Position numbers and translations under genes: made by a program. The notes under the pieces were generated by a model. The model did not search any database and had not been told where the DNA came from. It was given only the letters and a program-made list of their open reading frames with translations. A stretch of DNA of 64,000 nt from Bacteroidota bacterium (GTDB lineage Bacteria > Bacteroidota > Bacteroidia > Chitinophagales > Chitinophagaceae), in the NCBI GenBank assembly GCA_018267725.1, contig JAFDXY010000029.1, forward strand, positions 27,218 to 91,217, read 5' to 3'. This document shows positions 51,484 to 60,462 of this stretch, piece after piece. Every line of letters starts with the position of its first letter. Positions within the stretch are counted from its first letter, which is position 1.

Positions 51484-52911
51484 ATGACAAAAACCGCTGA
51501 CACTATTTGGACTAACTGCTTAAAGATTATTAAAGACATAGTAGAATGGCAACATTTTAAAACATGGTTTGAACCCATTAAACCTGTTGAGGTAAAAGGT
51601 AGTGTTTTAATGATACAAGTACCCAGTCAATTTTTTTATGAGTATTTAGAAGAACATTATGTAAACTTATTAGCAAAAACTTTAAAGCGTGAGTTAGGTA
51701 AAGAAGCACGTTTAGAATATCGCATTATGGTAGATAGTGGTAACGGGCGTAGTGGCAGCATGGATATTCCTACAAACGGAATGAAAACTTTTAACAACAA
51801 CGAAATGAATTTTCCGTTGGTAATAGATAATCCTGTTCGCAATCCGTTTGTAATTCCGGGTTTAAAGAAAATGCAAATAGACCCGCAATTAAATCATATT
51901 TACACTTTTGATTCTTATGTAGAAGGAGATAGCAACCGTGTTGCACGCCGTGCAGGTAAAACAGTTGCAGAAAAACCAGGAGCAAATTCTTTCAACCCAT
52001 TAGTAGTGTATGGCGGTGTAGGTTTAGGTAAAACACATTTGGCACAAGCAATTGGTAACGAGGTAAAACGCTTGCATCCCAACAAAGTGGTATTATATGT
52101 AAGCAGCGAAAAATTTATTAATCAGTTTCAGGATCATAGCCGTAATAATGCTATTAACGATTTTATTCATTTCTATCAATTAATAGATGTATTAATAATT
52201 GATGATGTACAATTTTTTGCAAGAGCAGAAAAAAGTCAGGATGCTTTCTTTGCCATCTTCAATCATTTACACCAAAGCGGAAAACAATTGGTATTAACTT
52301 CCGATAAATCTCCTAAAGATTTAGAAGGTATGCAAGAAAGATTGTTAAGCCGTTTTCGTTGGGGTTTAAGTGCCGACCTTCAATTGCCCGATTATGAAAC
52401 AAGAATAGAAATTCTTGAAAAGAAAATGAAGAATGATGGTTTGGATATGAGTAAAGAAGTAATAAAATATGTTGCTTATAATATTAATACCAATGTTAGA
52501 GAATTAGAAGGAGCATTAATTTCTTTATTGGCACAATCATCACTCAATAAAAAAGAAATTGATATTGAATTAGCTAAAAGAGTATTAAGAAATTTTGTAA
52601 AAACAAGTAGTAAAGAAATTACTATTGAAGCTATACAAAAAATGGTTTGTGAATACTTTGCCGTTGCATACGAAAAACTTTTACATAAAACACGCAAAAG
52701 AGAAATTGTGCAAGCAAGGCAAATAACTATGTACTTGGCAAAAGCCTTCACTAAAAATTCTTTAAAAACAATTGGAGAACATTTTGGTGGAAGAGACCAC
52801 ACCACAGTAATACACAGTTGCCAAACTGTAAAAGATTTAATGGATACCGATTCTATATTTCGTGAAAATGTAATGGAGCTTACACAAAAAGTACAGTTAG
52901 CAGCAATGTAA
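51484..52911 (+). CDS. dnaA: Chromosomal replication initiator DnaA
   Basis: 475 residues, complete. Domain I (1-80, TIWTNCLKIIKDIVEWQHFK) is followed by a short linker and the AAA+ domain III with P-loop YGGVGLGKTHLAQAIGNEVK (about residues 176-195) and Walker B VLIIDDVQFFARAEKSQDAF. Domain IV ends with the DNA-recognition helix GGRDHTTVIHSCQTVKDL (about 437-454). It opens oriC and loads the replicative helicase. The AT-rich upstream region with DnaA-box-like sites supports autoregulation. dnaN is not adjacent. Confidence 0.98.
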   Translation: MTKTADTIWTNCLKIIKDIVEWQHFKTWFEPIKPVEVKGSVLMIQVPSQFFYEYLEEHYVNLLAKTLKRELGKEARLEYRIMVDSGNGRSGSMDIPTNGMKTFNNNEMNFPLVIDNPVRNPFVIPGLKKMQIDPQLNHIYTFDSYVEGDSNRVARRAGKTVAEKPGANSFNPLVVYGGVGLGKTHLAQAIGNEVKRLHPNKVVLYVSSEKFINQFQDHSRNNAINDFIHFYQLIDVLIIDDVQFFARAEKSQDAFFAIFNHLHQSGKQLVLTSDKSPKDLEGMQERLLSRFRWGLSADLQLPDYETRIEILEKKMKNDGLDMSKEVIKYVAYNINTNVRELEGALISLLAQSSLNKKEIDIELAKRVLRNFVKTSSKEITIEAIQKMVCEYFAVAYEKLLHKTRKREIVQARQITMYLAKAFTKNSLKTIGEHFGGRDHTTVIHSCQTVKDLMDTDSIFRENVMELTQKVQLAAM

Positions 52912-52948
52912 AAATTAAACAAAATTAACTATACAAACCTCAAGCATT

Positions 52949-54847
52949 TTAAAAGTGTTTGAGGTTTACTATTAATACAGGTATTGCTAATTCATGTCTA
53001 ACATCTTCAATAGTTTCTCCAAACAAATAATCTTTTAAACCTTTGTGGCGGTGTGCTCCCATTATTAATAAATCTGCATTTGTATTTTTTACAATTCTAA
53101 CAATTTCTTTAATGCGTTTGTTGTAGCCTAATTCATAGTTTGTAACAAAGCCTAATTGGTTTAGTTGTTGGGCATATTGTTGTAATCTTTGTAAATCTTT
53201 TCTGGTTTCATCATCATCACTTTCTTTTCCTAAATAATTAGCAGAAACACTTTCTACAACATGTAATAAAACATAAGTGGTATCTTTTTTTCCTTGTGCA
53301 ATTGCGTAAGCAATAAGTGTTTCATCGTTTTCACTAAAATCTAAAGCTACTGCAATTGTATTAATTTCTTTAATAGATAAGTTGTTTAACTGTGCAGGCT
53401 CATTATGCATTTTTGAATTTCTAAAACTTTTGCGTTTGGTTATTATAGGATGAAAAACTGTAACAGCAAATAACCAAATAAAACCAAGAGCAGAAATTGC
53501 TATTATAATTTTCCATAATATATTTCCGTTGGTATTATATACCTCTATACATTGTTCGGCAACCATTTTTACGTTTAAAAAAATTAAAATAATGGCTACT
53601 AACCATGCTGTAATTTTTGTAATTGGTTTTATGGCAAAACTTCCCATTGTTTGTTTATCACTAACAAAATGAATTAATGGAATTACGGCAAAACCTAATT
53701 GTATGCTAAGTATTACCTGACTTAAAACTAATAACGCATCAATCTTATCATCTCCAAAAATTACTATGGTAAGTATAGCAGGAATAATAGCTAATAACCT
53801 TGTAAGCAATCTTCTTAATAACGGATTAATTCTTAGTTTTAAATATCCTTCCATTATAATTTGTCCTGCTAATGTTCCGGTTACTGTACTGCTTTGCCCT
53901 GCTGCAATTAATGCAATAGCAAATAATATAGGAGCTAATTTACTACCCAATAAAGGACTTAATAAAGTATGTGCATCTTCAATTTTTGCAACTTGTGTAT
54001 TGCCTGTTTTAAAAAAAACTGTTGCAGCTAAAACCAATATGGCAGCGTTTACAAAAAATGCTGCGTTTAATGCAATAGTGCTATCGGCTATATTATATTT
54101 AATTGCTTTTTTAATACTTGCTTCATCATTTTTTATTTTTCTTGTTTGCACCAATGCACTATGCAAATACAAATTATGAGGCATAACAGTTGCACCAATT
54201 ATTCCAACGGCAATATATAATGCATCGTTATTTAAAACAGAAGGAATAAAGCCTTTAGCTACTTCGGGTAATGAAGGGCTTGCCCAAAAAATTTCAATTA
54301 AAAAACTTATACCAATAATGGCAATTAATGCTATAATAAAAGCTTCTAATTTTCTTATACCAAAACGTTGCAACCATAATAAAAGAAAAGTATCTAATAC
54401 GGTTAATGCAACTCCCCAAATTAATGGCAAACCTGTTAATAAATGAATACCCAATGCCATACCTAAAACTTCGGCAAGATCGCAAGCTGCAATAGCAATT
54501 TCTGCTAATACATATAAACAAAAATTAATAAACGGAGGGTAGGCTTCGCGGTTGGCTTGTGCTAAATCTTTTCTTCTTACAATTCCTAATCTTGCACTTA
54601 AACCTTGTAATAATAAAGCCATTAAATTACTCATTAATAAAACCCAAATTAATTGATAACCAAATTTTGCACCGCCTTGTAAATCGGTTGCCCAATTACC
54701 CGGATCCATATAACCAACACTAACCAAATATGCAGGCCCCATATAAGCTAAAATTCTTCTAAAGCCTTTACGTTTTATAGATGTATCAACACTTTCGTGC
54801 ACATCGCTTAAAGATTGTTCGGTATGGTGAATAAAAGATTGGCTCAT
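52949..54847 (-). CDS. Nramp-type metal transporter fused to a universal stress protein domain
   Basis: 632 residues. Residues about 35-460 are an Nramp (MntH-like) transporter with about 11 helices and the metal-binding motif GYMDPGNWATDL near residue 50, plus VMPHNLYLHSAL near 220. A hydrophilic linker leads to a UspA domain (about 495-632: NTIAVALDFSENDETLIAYA, ADLLIMGAHRHKGLKDYLFG). It likely imports Mn2+ or Fe2+ with protons, and the Usp part may sense nucleotides and regulate transport (inference). The fusion is known in other Bacteroidota. Confidence 0.93.
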   Translation of the reverse strand: MSQSFIHHTEQSLSDVHESVDTSIKRKGFRRILAYMGPAYLVSVGYMDPGNWATDLQGGAKFGYQLIWVLLMSNLMALLLQGLSARLGIVRRKDLAQANREAYPPFINFCLYVLAEIAIAACDLAEVLGMALGIHLLTGLPLIWGVALTVLDTFLLLWLQRFGIRKLEAFIIALIAIIGISFLIEIFWASPSLPEVAKGFIPSVLNNDALYIAVGIIGATVMPHNLYLHSALVQTRKIKNDEASIKKAIKYNIADSTIALNAAFFVNAAILVLAATVFFKTGNTQVAKIEDAHTLLSPLLGSKLAPILFAIALIAAGQSSTVTGTLAGQIIMEGYLKLRINPLLRRLLTRLLAIIPAILTIVIFGDDKIDALLVLSQVILSIQLGFAVIPLIHFVSDKQTMGSFAIKPITKITAWLVAIILIFLNVKMVAEQCIEVYNTNGNILWKIIIAISALGFIWLFAVTVFHPIITKRKSFRNSKMHNEPAQLNNLSIKEINTIAVALDFSENDETLIAYAIAQGKKDTTYVLLHVVESVSANYLGKESDDDETRKDLQRLQQYAQQLNQLGFVTNYELGYNKRIKEIVRIVKNTNADLLIMGAHRHKGLKDYLFGETIEDVRHELAIPVLIVNLKHF

Positions 54848-54935
54848 TATTAACTTTACAAATTTACTTATCTCATTAACGCAATTGTCAGTATATCTGT
54901 AAAGAAACGTTACTTTTATTGTTTAAATGTTGTGC

Positions 54936-55883
54936 ATGAAAAAATTGTTTTGTTTTATTTTAGTTATTGCTGTTATAGGTTGCGGTAAAAAGAAAACTTC
55001 TTTGCACGGAGATGAAGTAGTTACAGGTAAAGAATTTATTGAAGCTTTTCCGGCACTGCAATTACCGTTTGCCATTGCAGATACTAATATTACCAAAACC
55101 ATAACCGATACTTCTACAATTAGTTTAAGTGTATTTAATCAATTTGTGCCCGATACTGTTTTAACTAAAATTATTCCTTCTATAAAAAAAACTATTATAA
55201 CACCTGTTGGTAAAATTGATAAACAAAAAACTATTTACTTGCTTGCCAATTTTATACATAATAAAAAAACAATATTAGCAGCTTTTGTTTTTAACGATAA
55301 AAATAAATTTCTTGCAGCAAAACAACTGTTAAGCAATAATAATGACGATGCTTATATTCATTCATTATCAATAAACAAAGAACCCACTTTTTTAATAAGT
55401 AAAGAAAAAACAGACGAGTACAAGCAATTGCGTTTTAGTAGAACAGGTTGGGTTTATAATAACAACGGCAATAATTTTATTGTTGTAATTAATGATGGGA
55501 ATGAAGACCCCATAAAAACTCAAATTATAGACCCTATTGATACCTTACCTAAAAAGAATAAATGGAGTGGTAATTATGTAAAAGATAGCAAAAATTTTGT
55601 ATCAATAAGAGATGGAAGAGATGCTAATAATTATAATTTTTTTATTCATTTTGAAAAGAAAAATGCTACTTGTGTTGGAGAATTAAAAGGCACATTAAAA
55701 ATGAAAACTGCAACACATGCTATTTATCAAGCAGGAGGAGACCCTTGTGTTATTGATTTTAATTTTGAAGGCAATACAATAATTGTAAAAGAAAAAGGAA
55801 GCTGTGGAAATAGAAGAGGAATGGATTGTTTGTTTGATGACAGCTACACAAAGAAAAAAGAAACTACTAAAAAGAAAAAATAA
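54936..55883 (+). CDS. Lipoprotein of unknown function
   Basis: 315 residues from the ATG at 54936, which gives a clean lipoprotein signal (KKLFCFILVIAVIGC, lipidated Cys at 16); the ATG at 54927 is less likely. The mature part is Lys- and Thr-rich with no transmembrane segment, and the C-terminal half (GGDPCVIDFNFEGNTIIVKE, GSCGNRRGMDC) contains several Cys. The far end is a Lys/Thr tail. I do not recognise the family. Probably anchored in the outer membrane; single gene upstream of the GT35-like gene. Confidence 0.65.
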   Translation: MKKLFCFILVIAVIGCGKKKTSLHGDEVVTGKEFIEAFPALQLPFAIADTNITKTITDTSTISLSVFNQFVPDTVLTKIIPSIKKTIITPVGKIDKQKTIYLLANFIHNKKTILAAFVFNDKNKFLAAKQLLSNNNDDAYIHSLSINKEPTFLISKEKTDEYKQLRFSRTGWVYNNNGNNFIVVINDGNEDPIKTQIIDPIDTLPKKNKWSGNYVKDSKNFVSIRDGRDANNYNFFIHFEKKNATCVGELKGTLKMKTATHAIYQAGGDPCVIDFNFEGNTIIVKEKGSCGNRRGMDCLFDDSYTKKKETTKKKK

Positions 55884-55992
55884 AAACTTTTTTTTAATAA
55901 ACCATTCTCTTACCTATATTGCTGCTCAATTATTTTCAACGCAAAAATAAAATTACAAGGCAAGCAATTTATTTATCAAATTATTATTATTT

Positions 55993-57645
55993 ATGAATTT
56001 TAGAAACTTTGTTGTTCCCTACACTGTTAATGAGCAATATAAAAAAAAGGCAGCTTATTTTTCAATGGAATATGCCATACATCAACCATTAAAAATTTAT
56101 AGCGGAGGATTAGGGTTTTTATCGGGCTCGCATTTACGTAGTGCTTACGAATTAAAACAAAACATGATTGGTGTTGGTATTTTATGGAAATACGGATATT
56201 ATGATCAAACCCGCAACCAAGATGAAACCTTGCAACCTGCATGGATGGAAAAAAATTATTCTTTCTTAATAGATACCGATATAAAATTTCAAATTCAAAT
56301 TCACGATTCACCGGTTTGGGTAAAAGCATATTTTTTAAGCCCGGAAACTTTTAAAACAGCACCCTTATTTTTATTAAGTACCGATTTGCCTGAGAACGAT
56401 TATGTATCTCAAACCATTACACACCGTTTATACGATGCCAATGTTTCAACTAAAGTGGCACAGTTTATTTTATTAGGTGTTGGCGGAGCTAAATTAATTG
56501 ATGAATTAAATTTTGAACCCGATGTGTATCATTTAAATGAAGCACATGGCATTTCTGCTGCATTTTATTTATTAAATAAATTAAAAAGTGTTGAAGCATT
56601 AAAAGAAAAATTAGTATTCACCACACATACACCCGAAGAAGCAGGTAATGAAAAACATGATATTTATTTATGCCAAAAAATGAGTTATTTCTGCGGATTA
56701 AGTTTAGATGAAGTAAGAAAATTAACAGGCATTACAGACGATCAATTCAATCACTCATTAGCAGCATTACGTTTTGCACGCAAAGCAAATGGTGTTTCAA
56801 AATTACACGGAACTGTTAGTCGAGAAATGTGGGGAAAGTATGAAGGCATTTGCCCAATCACTTCCATAACCAATGCACAAAATTATTCGTATTGGGCCGA
56901 TGAACCATTGTATAGATATTTAGATACCGGAAACGATTGGGGAATAGATGATAGAAAACAATATTTAAAGAAAAGAGCATTTGAAATTGTTGCAGACCAA
57001 ACAGGAAAACTTTTTGACCCTAAAATATTAACCATTATTTGGGCAAGGCGTTTTGCAGGATATAAAAGAGCCGATATGCTTACTTACGATATGGCTCGGT
57101 TTGAAAAATTATTAAGCAATAAAAAATATCCTGTACAAATTATTTGGGCAGGAAAACCTTACCCGGCCGATTATCCGGCTATTACTCAATTTAATCAGTT
57201 AGTACATTTAAGTAAAAATTATAAAAACGTTTCTGTATTAATTGGTTACGAATTATTTTTAAGTAGAAGATTAAAACAAGCTGCAGATGTTTGGTTAAAT
57301 AACCCACGTGTACCACGTGAAGCAAGCGGAACAAGTGGTATGACTGCCGCTATGAACGGTGCCGTAAACGTTAGTACCGATGATGGTTGGATACCTGAAT
57401 TTGCTAATCCAGGCATAAACAGTTTTGTGGTGCCAAAAGCAGATTATGCTAATATGACGGTACACGAACAAGATGATTATGATTTAAAGAAAATGTATGA
57501 TATTTTAGAAAATGAAATTTTACCTGCTTATTACGAAAACCCCGATAGTTGGAGGCAAGTAGTAAAAAATGGTATGAGAGATGTACGCCACCAGTTTGAT
57601 AGCAACCGTATGGCACATGAGTATTACGAGATTATGTATAAATAA
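55993..57645 (+). CDS. Alpha-glucan phosphorylase (GT35)-like protein without the PLP lysine
   Basis: 550 residues, the short phosphorylase form. Recognisable pieces are YFSMEYAIHQPLKIYSGGLG (about residues 17-36), VYHLNEAHGISAAFYLL (about 178-194), IIWARRFAGYKRADMLT (about 352-368) and the EASGTSGMTAAMNGAVNVST end motif. In GT35 enzymes this last motif reads EASGTxxMK and the Lys holds pyridoxal phosphate; here it is Thr451. The enzyme may therefore not be a phosphorylase. It could be a glycosyltransferase-like or glycogen-binding homologue. A terminator follows at 57654-57686. Confidence 0.85.
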   Translation: MNFRNFVVPYTVNEQYKKKAAYFSMEYAIHQPLKIYSGGLGFLSGSHLRSAYELKQNMIGVGILWKYGYYDQTRNQDETLQPAWMEKNYSFLIDTDIKFQIQIHDSPVWVKAYFLSPETFKTAPLFLLSTDLPENDYVSQTITHRLYDANVSTKVAQFILLGVGGAKLIDELNFEPDVYHLNEAHGISAAFYLLNKLKSVEALKEKLVFTTHTPEEAGNEKHDIYLCQKMSYFCGLSLDEVRKLTGITDDQFNHSLAALRFARKANGVSKLHGTVSREMWGKYEGICPITSITNAQNYSYWADEPLYRYLDTGNDWGIDDRKQYLKKRAFEIVADQTGKLFDPKILTIIWARRFAGYKRADMLTYDMARFEKLLSNKKYPVQIIWAGKPYPADYPAITQFNQLVHLSKNYKNVSVLIGYELFLSRRLKQAADVWLNNPRVPREASGTSGMTAAMNGAVNVSTDDGWIPEFANPGINSFVVPKADYANMTVHEQDDYDLKKMYDILENEILPAYYENPDSWRQVVKNGMRDVRHQFDSNRMAHEYYEIMYK

Positions 57646-57653
57646 TATTATAT

Positions 57654-57686
57654 AAAAAGCCTTTGTAAATTTCGCAAAGGCTTTTT
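57654..57686. terminator. Bidirectional terminator after the GT35-like gene
   Basis: AAAAAGCCTTTG (57654-57665) and CAAAGGCTTTTT (57675-57686) around a 9-base loop, with A and T tracts so that both strands can use it. It also closes the minus-strand operon 57811-60399 from the other side. Confidence 0.85.
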
Positions 57687-57810
57687 CGTAAAAACCGACA
57701 TCTCTGTTATTGTTAGTATTTCTTCATTACCTTATTTTGCCTATTCACAAAACGTTTGATTTTTGTTATTGGGGAAGTACACATATACGCATTACAGTAA
57801 AAAATTATAT

Positions 57811-58248
57811 CTAAAACTCCATACAGCCCTTCTCTGAAATTTTTAAATAACCAAAACCTCTTTTTTTCTTTATAGCTTCCCAATCTGTATAGGGTAATCT
57901 ATATCTCCAATCAAAAATATATTCTCCCCAACGCCAAAATTTTAAGGGATTAATGGCAAATAACCGGTAAACAATGGTATCGCTTTGTGGTATACGTGGT
58001 GCTTTACATCCCTCCAAAAAAGCTTTATCAAGAATAAAGTTTTTTGTTGGCGGTTCTTTATAAACTATTCCTTGTCTCGGAACTTCTATTACTGTAAAAG
58101 TTCCTGAAATATTGCTATACCTGTAATACCAGTCATTTAGCCCGCTAAGGTTTTTAAAACCCTGCCAATTGGATATTAACAACGTAACAGCTATTATCCA
58201 AACCCATTTTCTGTATTTTCTCTTTATCATGGGCATATTTTTACACAT
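57811..58248 (-). CDS. Small membrane-anchored protein, paralogue of the next gene
   Basis: 145 residues with one hydrophobic helix near the N-terminus (about 15-28, WVWIIAVTLLISNW), then an extracytoplasmic domain. It aligns by eye with the protein at 58286-58669: YRYSNISGTFTVIEV against HKYSNYNGTFTFVEF, and VYRLFAINPLKFWRW then WRYRLPYTDWEAI against LYRVFSKNYFCFWRW then KRFLLPYKSWSII. No known family is recognised. It is the last gene of a minus-strand operon behind a large exported protein. It might be an immunity-type protein; see findings. Confidence 0.7.
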   Translation of the reverse strand: MCKNMPMIKRKYRKWVWIIAVTLLISNWQGFKNLSGLNDWYYRYSNISGTFTVIEVPRQGIVYKEPPTKNFILDKAFLEGCKAPRIPQSDTIVYRLFAINPLKFWRWGEYIFDWRYRLPYTDWEAIKKKRGFGYLKISEKGCMEF

Positions 58249-58285
58249 TGTGATGTTGGTGATAACACCAACATCGGCGAAATTT

Positions 58286-58669
58286 TTAAAAATCTTGATA
58301 ATTGTTTGAGAAAACTAAATCGTACCCTCTATTATGTCTGATTATACTCCAACTCTTATATGGTAATAAAAACCTTTTATCTTCATAATAATCTTTCCAC
58401 CGCCAAAAGCAGAAGTAATTTTTGGAAAAAACCCTATAAAGTGTAGTATCTTCTTTTGTTGAATTAGTTTTTTTAAATTCTGAATATACCCTTTTCATCA
58501 TTTCATAATTATGACCCTTAAATTCGACAAAAGTAAAAGTGCCATTGTAATTACTATATTTATGATACTCGCTATCAATAGAAAGGTCAAATACATATTT
58601 TAAGGGTGGAAAGTTTGATAAGAAAAAAAGCAATCCAGAAAAAATAAAAATTATATGTTTTTTTTTCAT
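58286..58669 (-). CDS. Small exported or membrane-anchored protein, paralogue of the previous gene
   Basis: 127 residues. The N-terminal helix (about 5-20, IIFIFSGLLFFLSNF) is a signal or anchor. The domain repeats the pattern of the neighbouring 145-residue protein, including YSN-x-x-GTFT and FWRW followed by LPY-x-x-W. It follows the large exported protein gene after 14 nt and precedes its paralogue after 37 nt, so the three are likely one transcript. Family unknown. Confidence 0.7.
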   Translation of the reverse strand: MKKKHIIFIFSGLLFFLSNFPPLKYVFDLSIDSEYHKYSNYNGTFTFVEFKGHNYEMMKRVYSEFKKTNSTKEDTTLYRVFSKNYFCFWRWKDYYEDKRFLLPYKSWSIIRHNRGYDLVFSNNYQDF

Positions 58670-58683
58670 GTAAGATAATTTTA

Positions 58684-60399
58684 TTAATTACACGGTCCAT
58701 GACTAATTGGAGCGGCAAACGTTCCAATCTGCACGCTTGAATTATTATTCATAGAATTAAGTAATTTATAAAGTCCATTAGGTGTTTGGTGATAGTTATC
58801 TCCATTAACCCATCTATTTGTAAAAGGGTCATAATACTGTGGTATCCAATCTGGAACATTTAATTTGTTTGTAGGTCTTATAAAATTAAAAATATCAAGT
58901 GCGTAATTAGTACAATTATAATTATCTAAATCGTAACTCATCGAATTGGCAAGGCTTAAAGACAGATTTTTAATTGATAAAAAATCTAATTGTGAAATAT
59001 TGTCCATGGTTATACTTGCATTATATTCATGTCCTCTATCATCAACGATTTTGCTAGCAACTGCTGCCATTGAAATACTGAGCCAAGCAATTTTCGGGTA
59101 AAAGCCGAAAGATTGTGTTACAGATTGCGTGCCATTTGTTTTTGTTATCGTTAAAAAAACATGACCAGGTGTTGTGCCAACAAAAAGGTTATCGACATAT
59201 GAATTGTCAGGTATATCAGCACATAATTTTACTGAGTAGGTTGCACCTGCATCTGGAATATTATCAAAACATTTAAAGTATTTATTCAAATCTATTGCTG
59301 GTCCACTAAAAAAGCTAAATTGGAAACCTACTCCTGGGTTTTGCGAATTAATGTATTGCCCACCACCATCAACTGGTTCCCATCCCGGGCTATTACCACC
59401 GCAAGGGGTTTTAAAAGTTACCATGGTTTCGGGGTTATTGTGTACACTATTAGTGCCGTTTGGCTGCTCTACGCCGCAAGGGCTGGGCGGTGCTGAGCCG
59501 CCGCCGCCACCTCCACCTCCACTTCCATCTCCTCCTATTCCTCCGTCTCCTCCTCCTCCTCCAACACCATCTCCCGTGCCGTCATCATCCCAATAACCGC
59601 CACATTTAGTACCAATTGAATAACAGGGAGGGTTGCCGGGACAATCTGAATAGTCACAGCCACCATGTTGTTGGCAGTATTCAGGCCAATTGCAAACATA
59701 CCAATCAAGACATACTTCATAATAAACCATTTTATTAGGGCTGTAGCCATTGTTATTGTTAGTGCTTCGGTTTATAGAGCCAACTATTCTTTTTCCGGTT
59801 TTAGATGTTTTCCCTGAAAATAAAGTGGTATCTGTAATTTGAAATTGCTCATGTCCTAAGGTGTTTCTGTCTAAAAACATAAAAAATAAAGCAAAACTTT
59901 CAGCAGTTCCTTGTTCTGTTGCATTGCCGTGTGGTTTGCTTTTATACTGCCAATCGCATTTATAACTTAGAAGTGTATCTGTTGCACTGGTTTTTATAAC
60001 CATTGCTGCGTTTACATAATTCTGAGAATCTCTTACAAAAGGAATATAATAAACATCATCTGCTGTTATGCCTCCGCCTGTACCCATTACAGCAGCATCT
60101 CCAACAACTAATGTTTTTTTGTTGGGTTTCTTCAGCATTTTGTCCCAACGCGGGTAGCCTATTTGGGCAACCGTTTTTGCTACAAAATGTTCTTTATTGT
60201 TTTTGCGTTGTAAAAAGTTTATTAAAGCATTTTCTTCGCTGTTACCGGTTCTGTTTTTATTAAAAAATTTAGCTTCAACCGAGGCTTGGTTTTCTGCAGG
60301 GTTTTTTAAATTAGAATCTGTTTTTTTACATCCTAAAATAATTACGGCAAAGAGTATTGCAATAATTACAGTTTTTAACACAAGGGTTTTAAAATTCAT
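58684..60399 (-). CDS. Large lipoprotein with Gly-rich linker and C-terminal papain-like domain
   Basis: 571 residues from the ATG at 60399. A lipoprotein signal has the lipobox IILGC. Residues about 60-270 are an unrecognised domain with many Cys near its end (VCLDWYVCNWPEYCQQHGGC). A Gly/Asp linker follows (about 275-300). The C-terminal domain carries TPGHVFLTI (His), a second RGHEYNAS (His) and DNYNCTNYALDIF (Cys). This His-then-Cys order fits the permuted NlpC/P60-like papain fold. It could be a secreted cysteine peptidase or amidase. It lies upstream of two paralogous small genes. Confidence 0.7.
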   Translation of the reverse strand: MNFKTLVLKTVIIAILFAVIILGCKKTDSNLKNPAENQASVEAKFFNKNRTGNSEENALINFLQRKNNKEHFVAKTVAQIGYPRWDKMLKKPNKKTLVVGDAAVMGTGGGITADDVYYIPFVRDSQNYVNAAMVIKTSATDTLLSYKCDWQYKSKPHGNATEQGTAESFALFFMFLDRNTLGHEQFQITDTTLFSGKTSKTGKRIVGSINRSTNNNNGYSPNKMVYYEVCLDWYVCNWPEYCQQHGGCDYSDCPGNPPCYSIGTKCGGYWDDDGTGDGVGGGGGDGGIGGDGSGGGGGGGGSAPPSPCGVEQPNGTNSVHNNPETMVTFKTPCGGNSPGWEPVDGGGQYINSQNPGVGFQFSFFSGPAIDLNKYFKCFDNIPDAGATYSVKLCADIPDNSYVDNLFVGTTPGHVFLTITKTNGTQSVTQSFGFYPKIAWLSISMAAVASKIVDDRGHEYNASITMDNISQLDFLSIKNLSLSLANSMSYDLDNYNCTNYALDIFNFIRPTNKLNVPDWIPQYYDPFTNRWVNGDNYHQTPNGLYKLLNSMNNNSSVQIGTFAAPISHGPCN

Positions 60400-60462
60400 A
60401 ATTATAGTTTTTGGTTGAGTCTGCAAACTATAACCCGAATCCCATTAAAAAATTGATTTATA

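Noticed and set aside
52935..52968. Hairpin AAACCTCAA/TTGAGGTTT between dnaA and the Nramp gene as terminator
   Set aside because: The stem is good, but neither strand has a convincing U run directly after it, and it overlaps the end of the Nramp coding region, so it is not called.
59351..59596. Pro-rich plus-strand open frame
   Set aside because: It is the antisense of the Gly-rich linker of the exported lipoprotein; the composition is a mirror effect.
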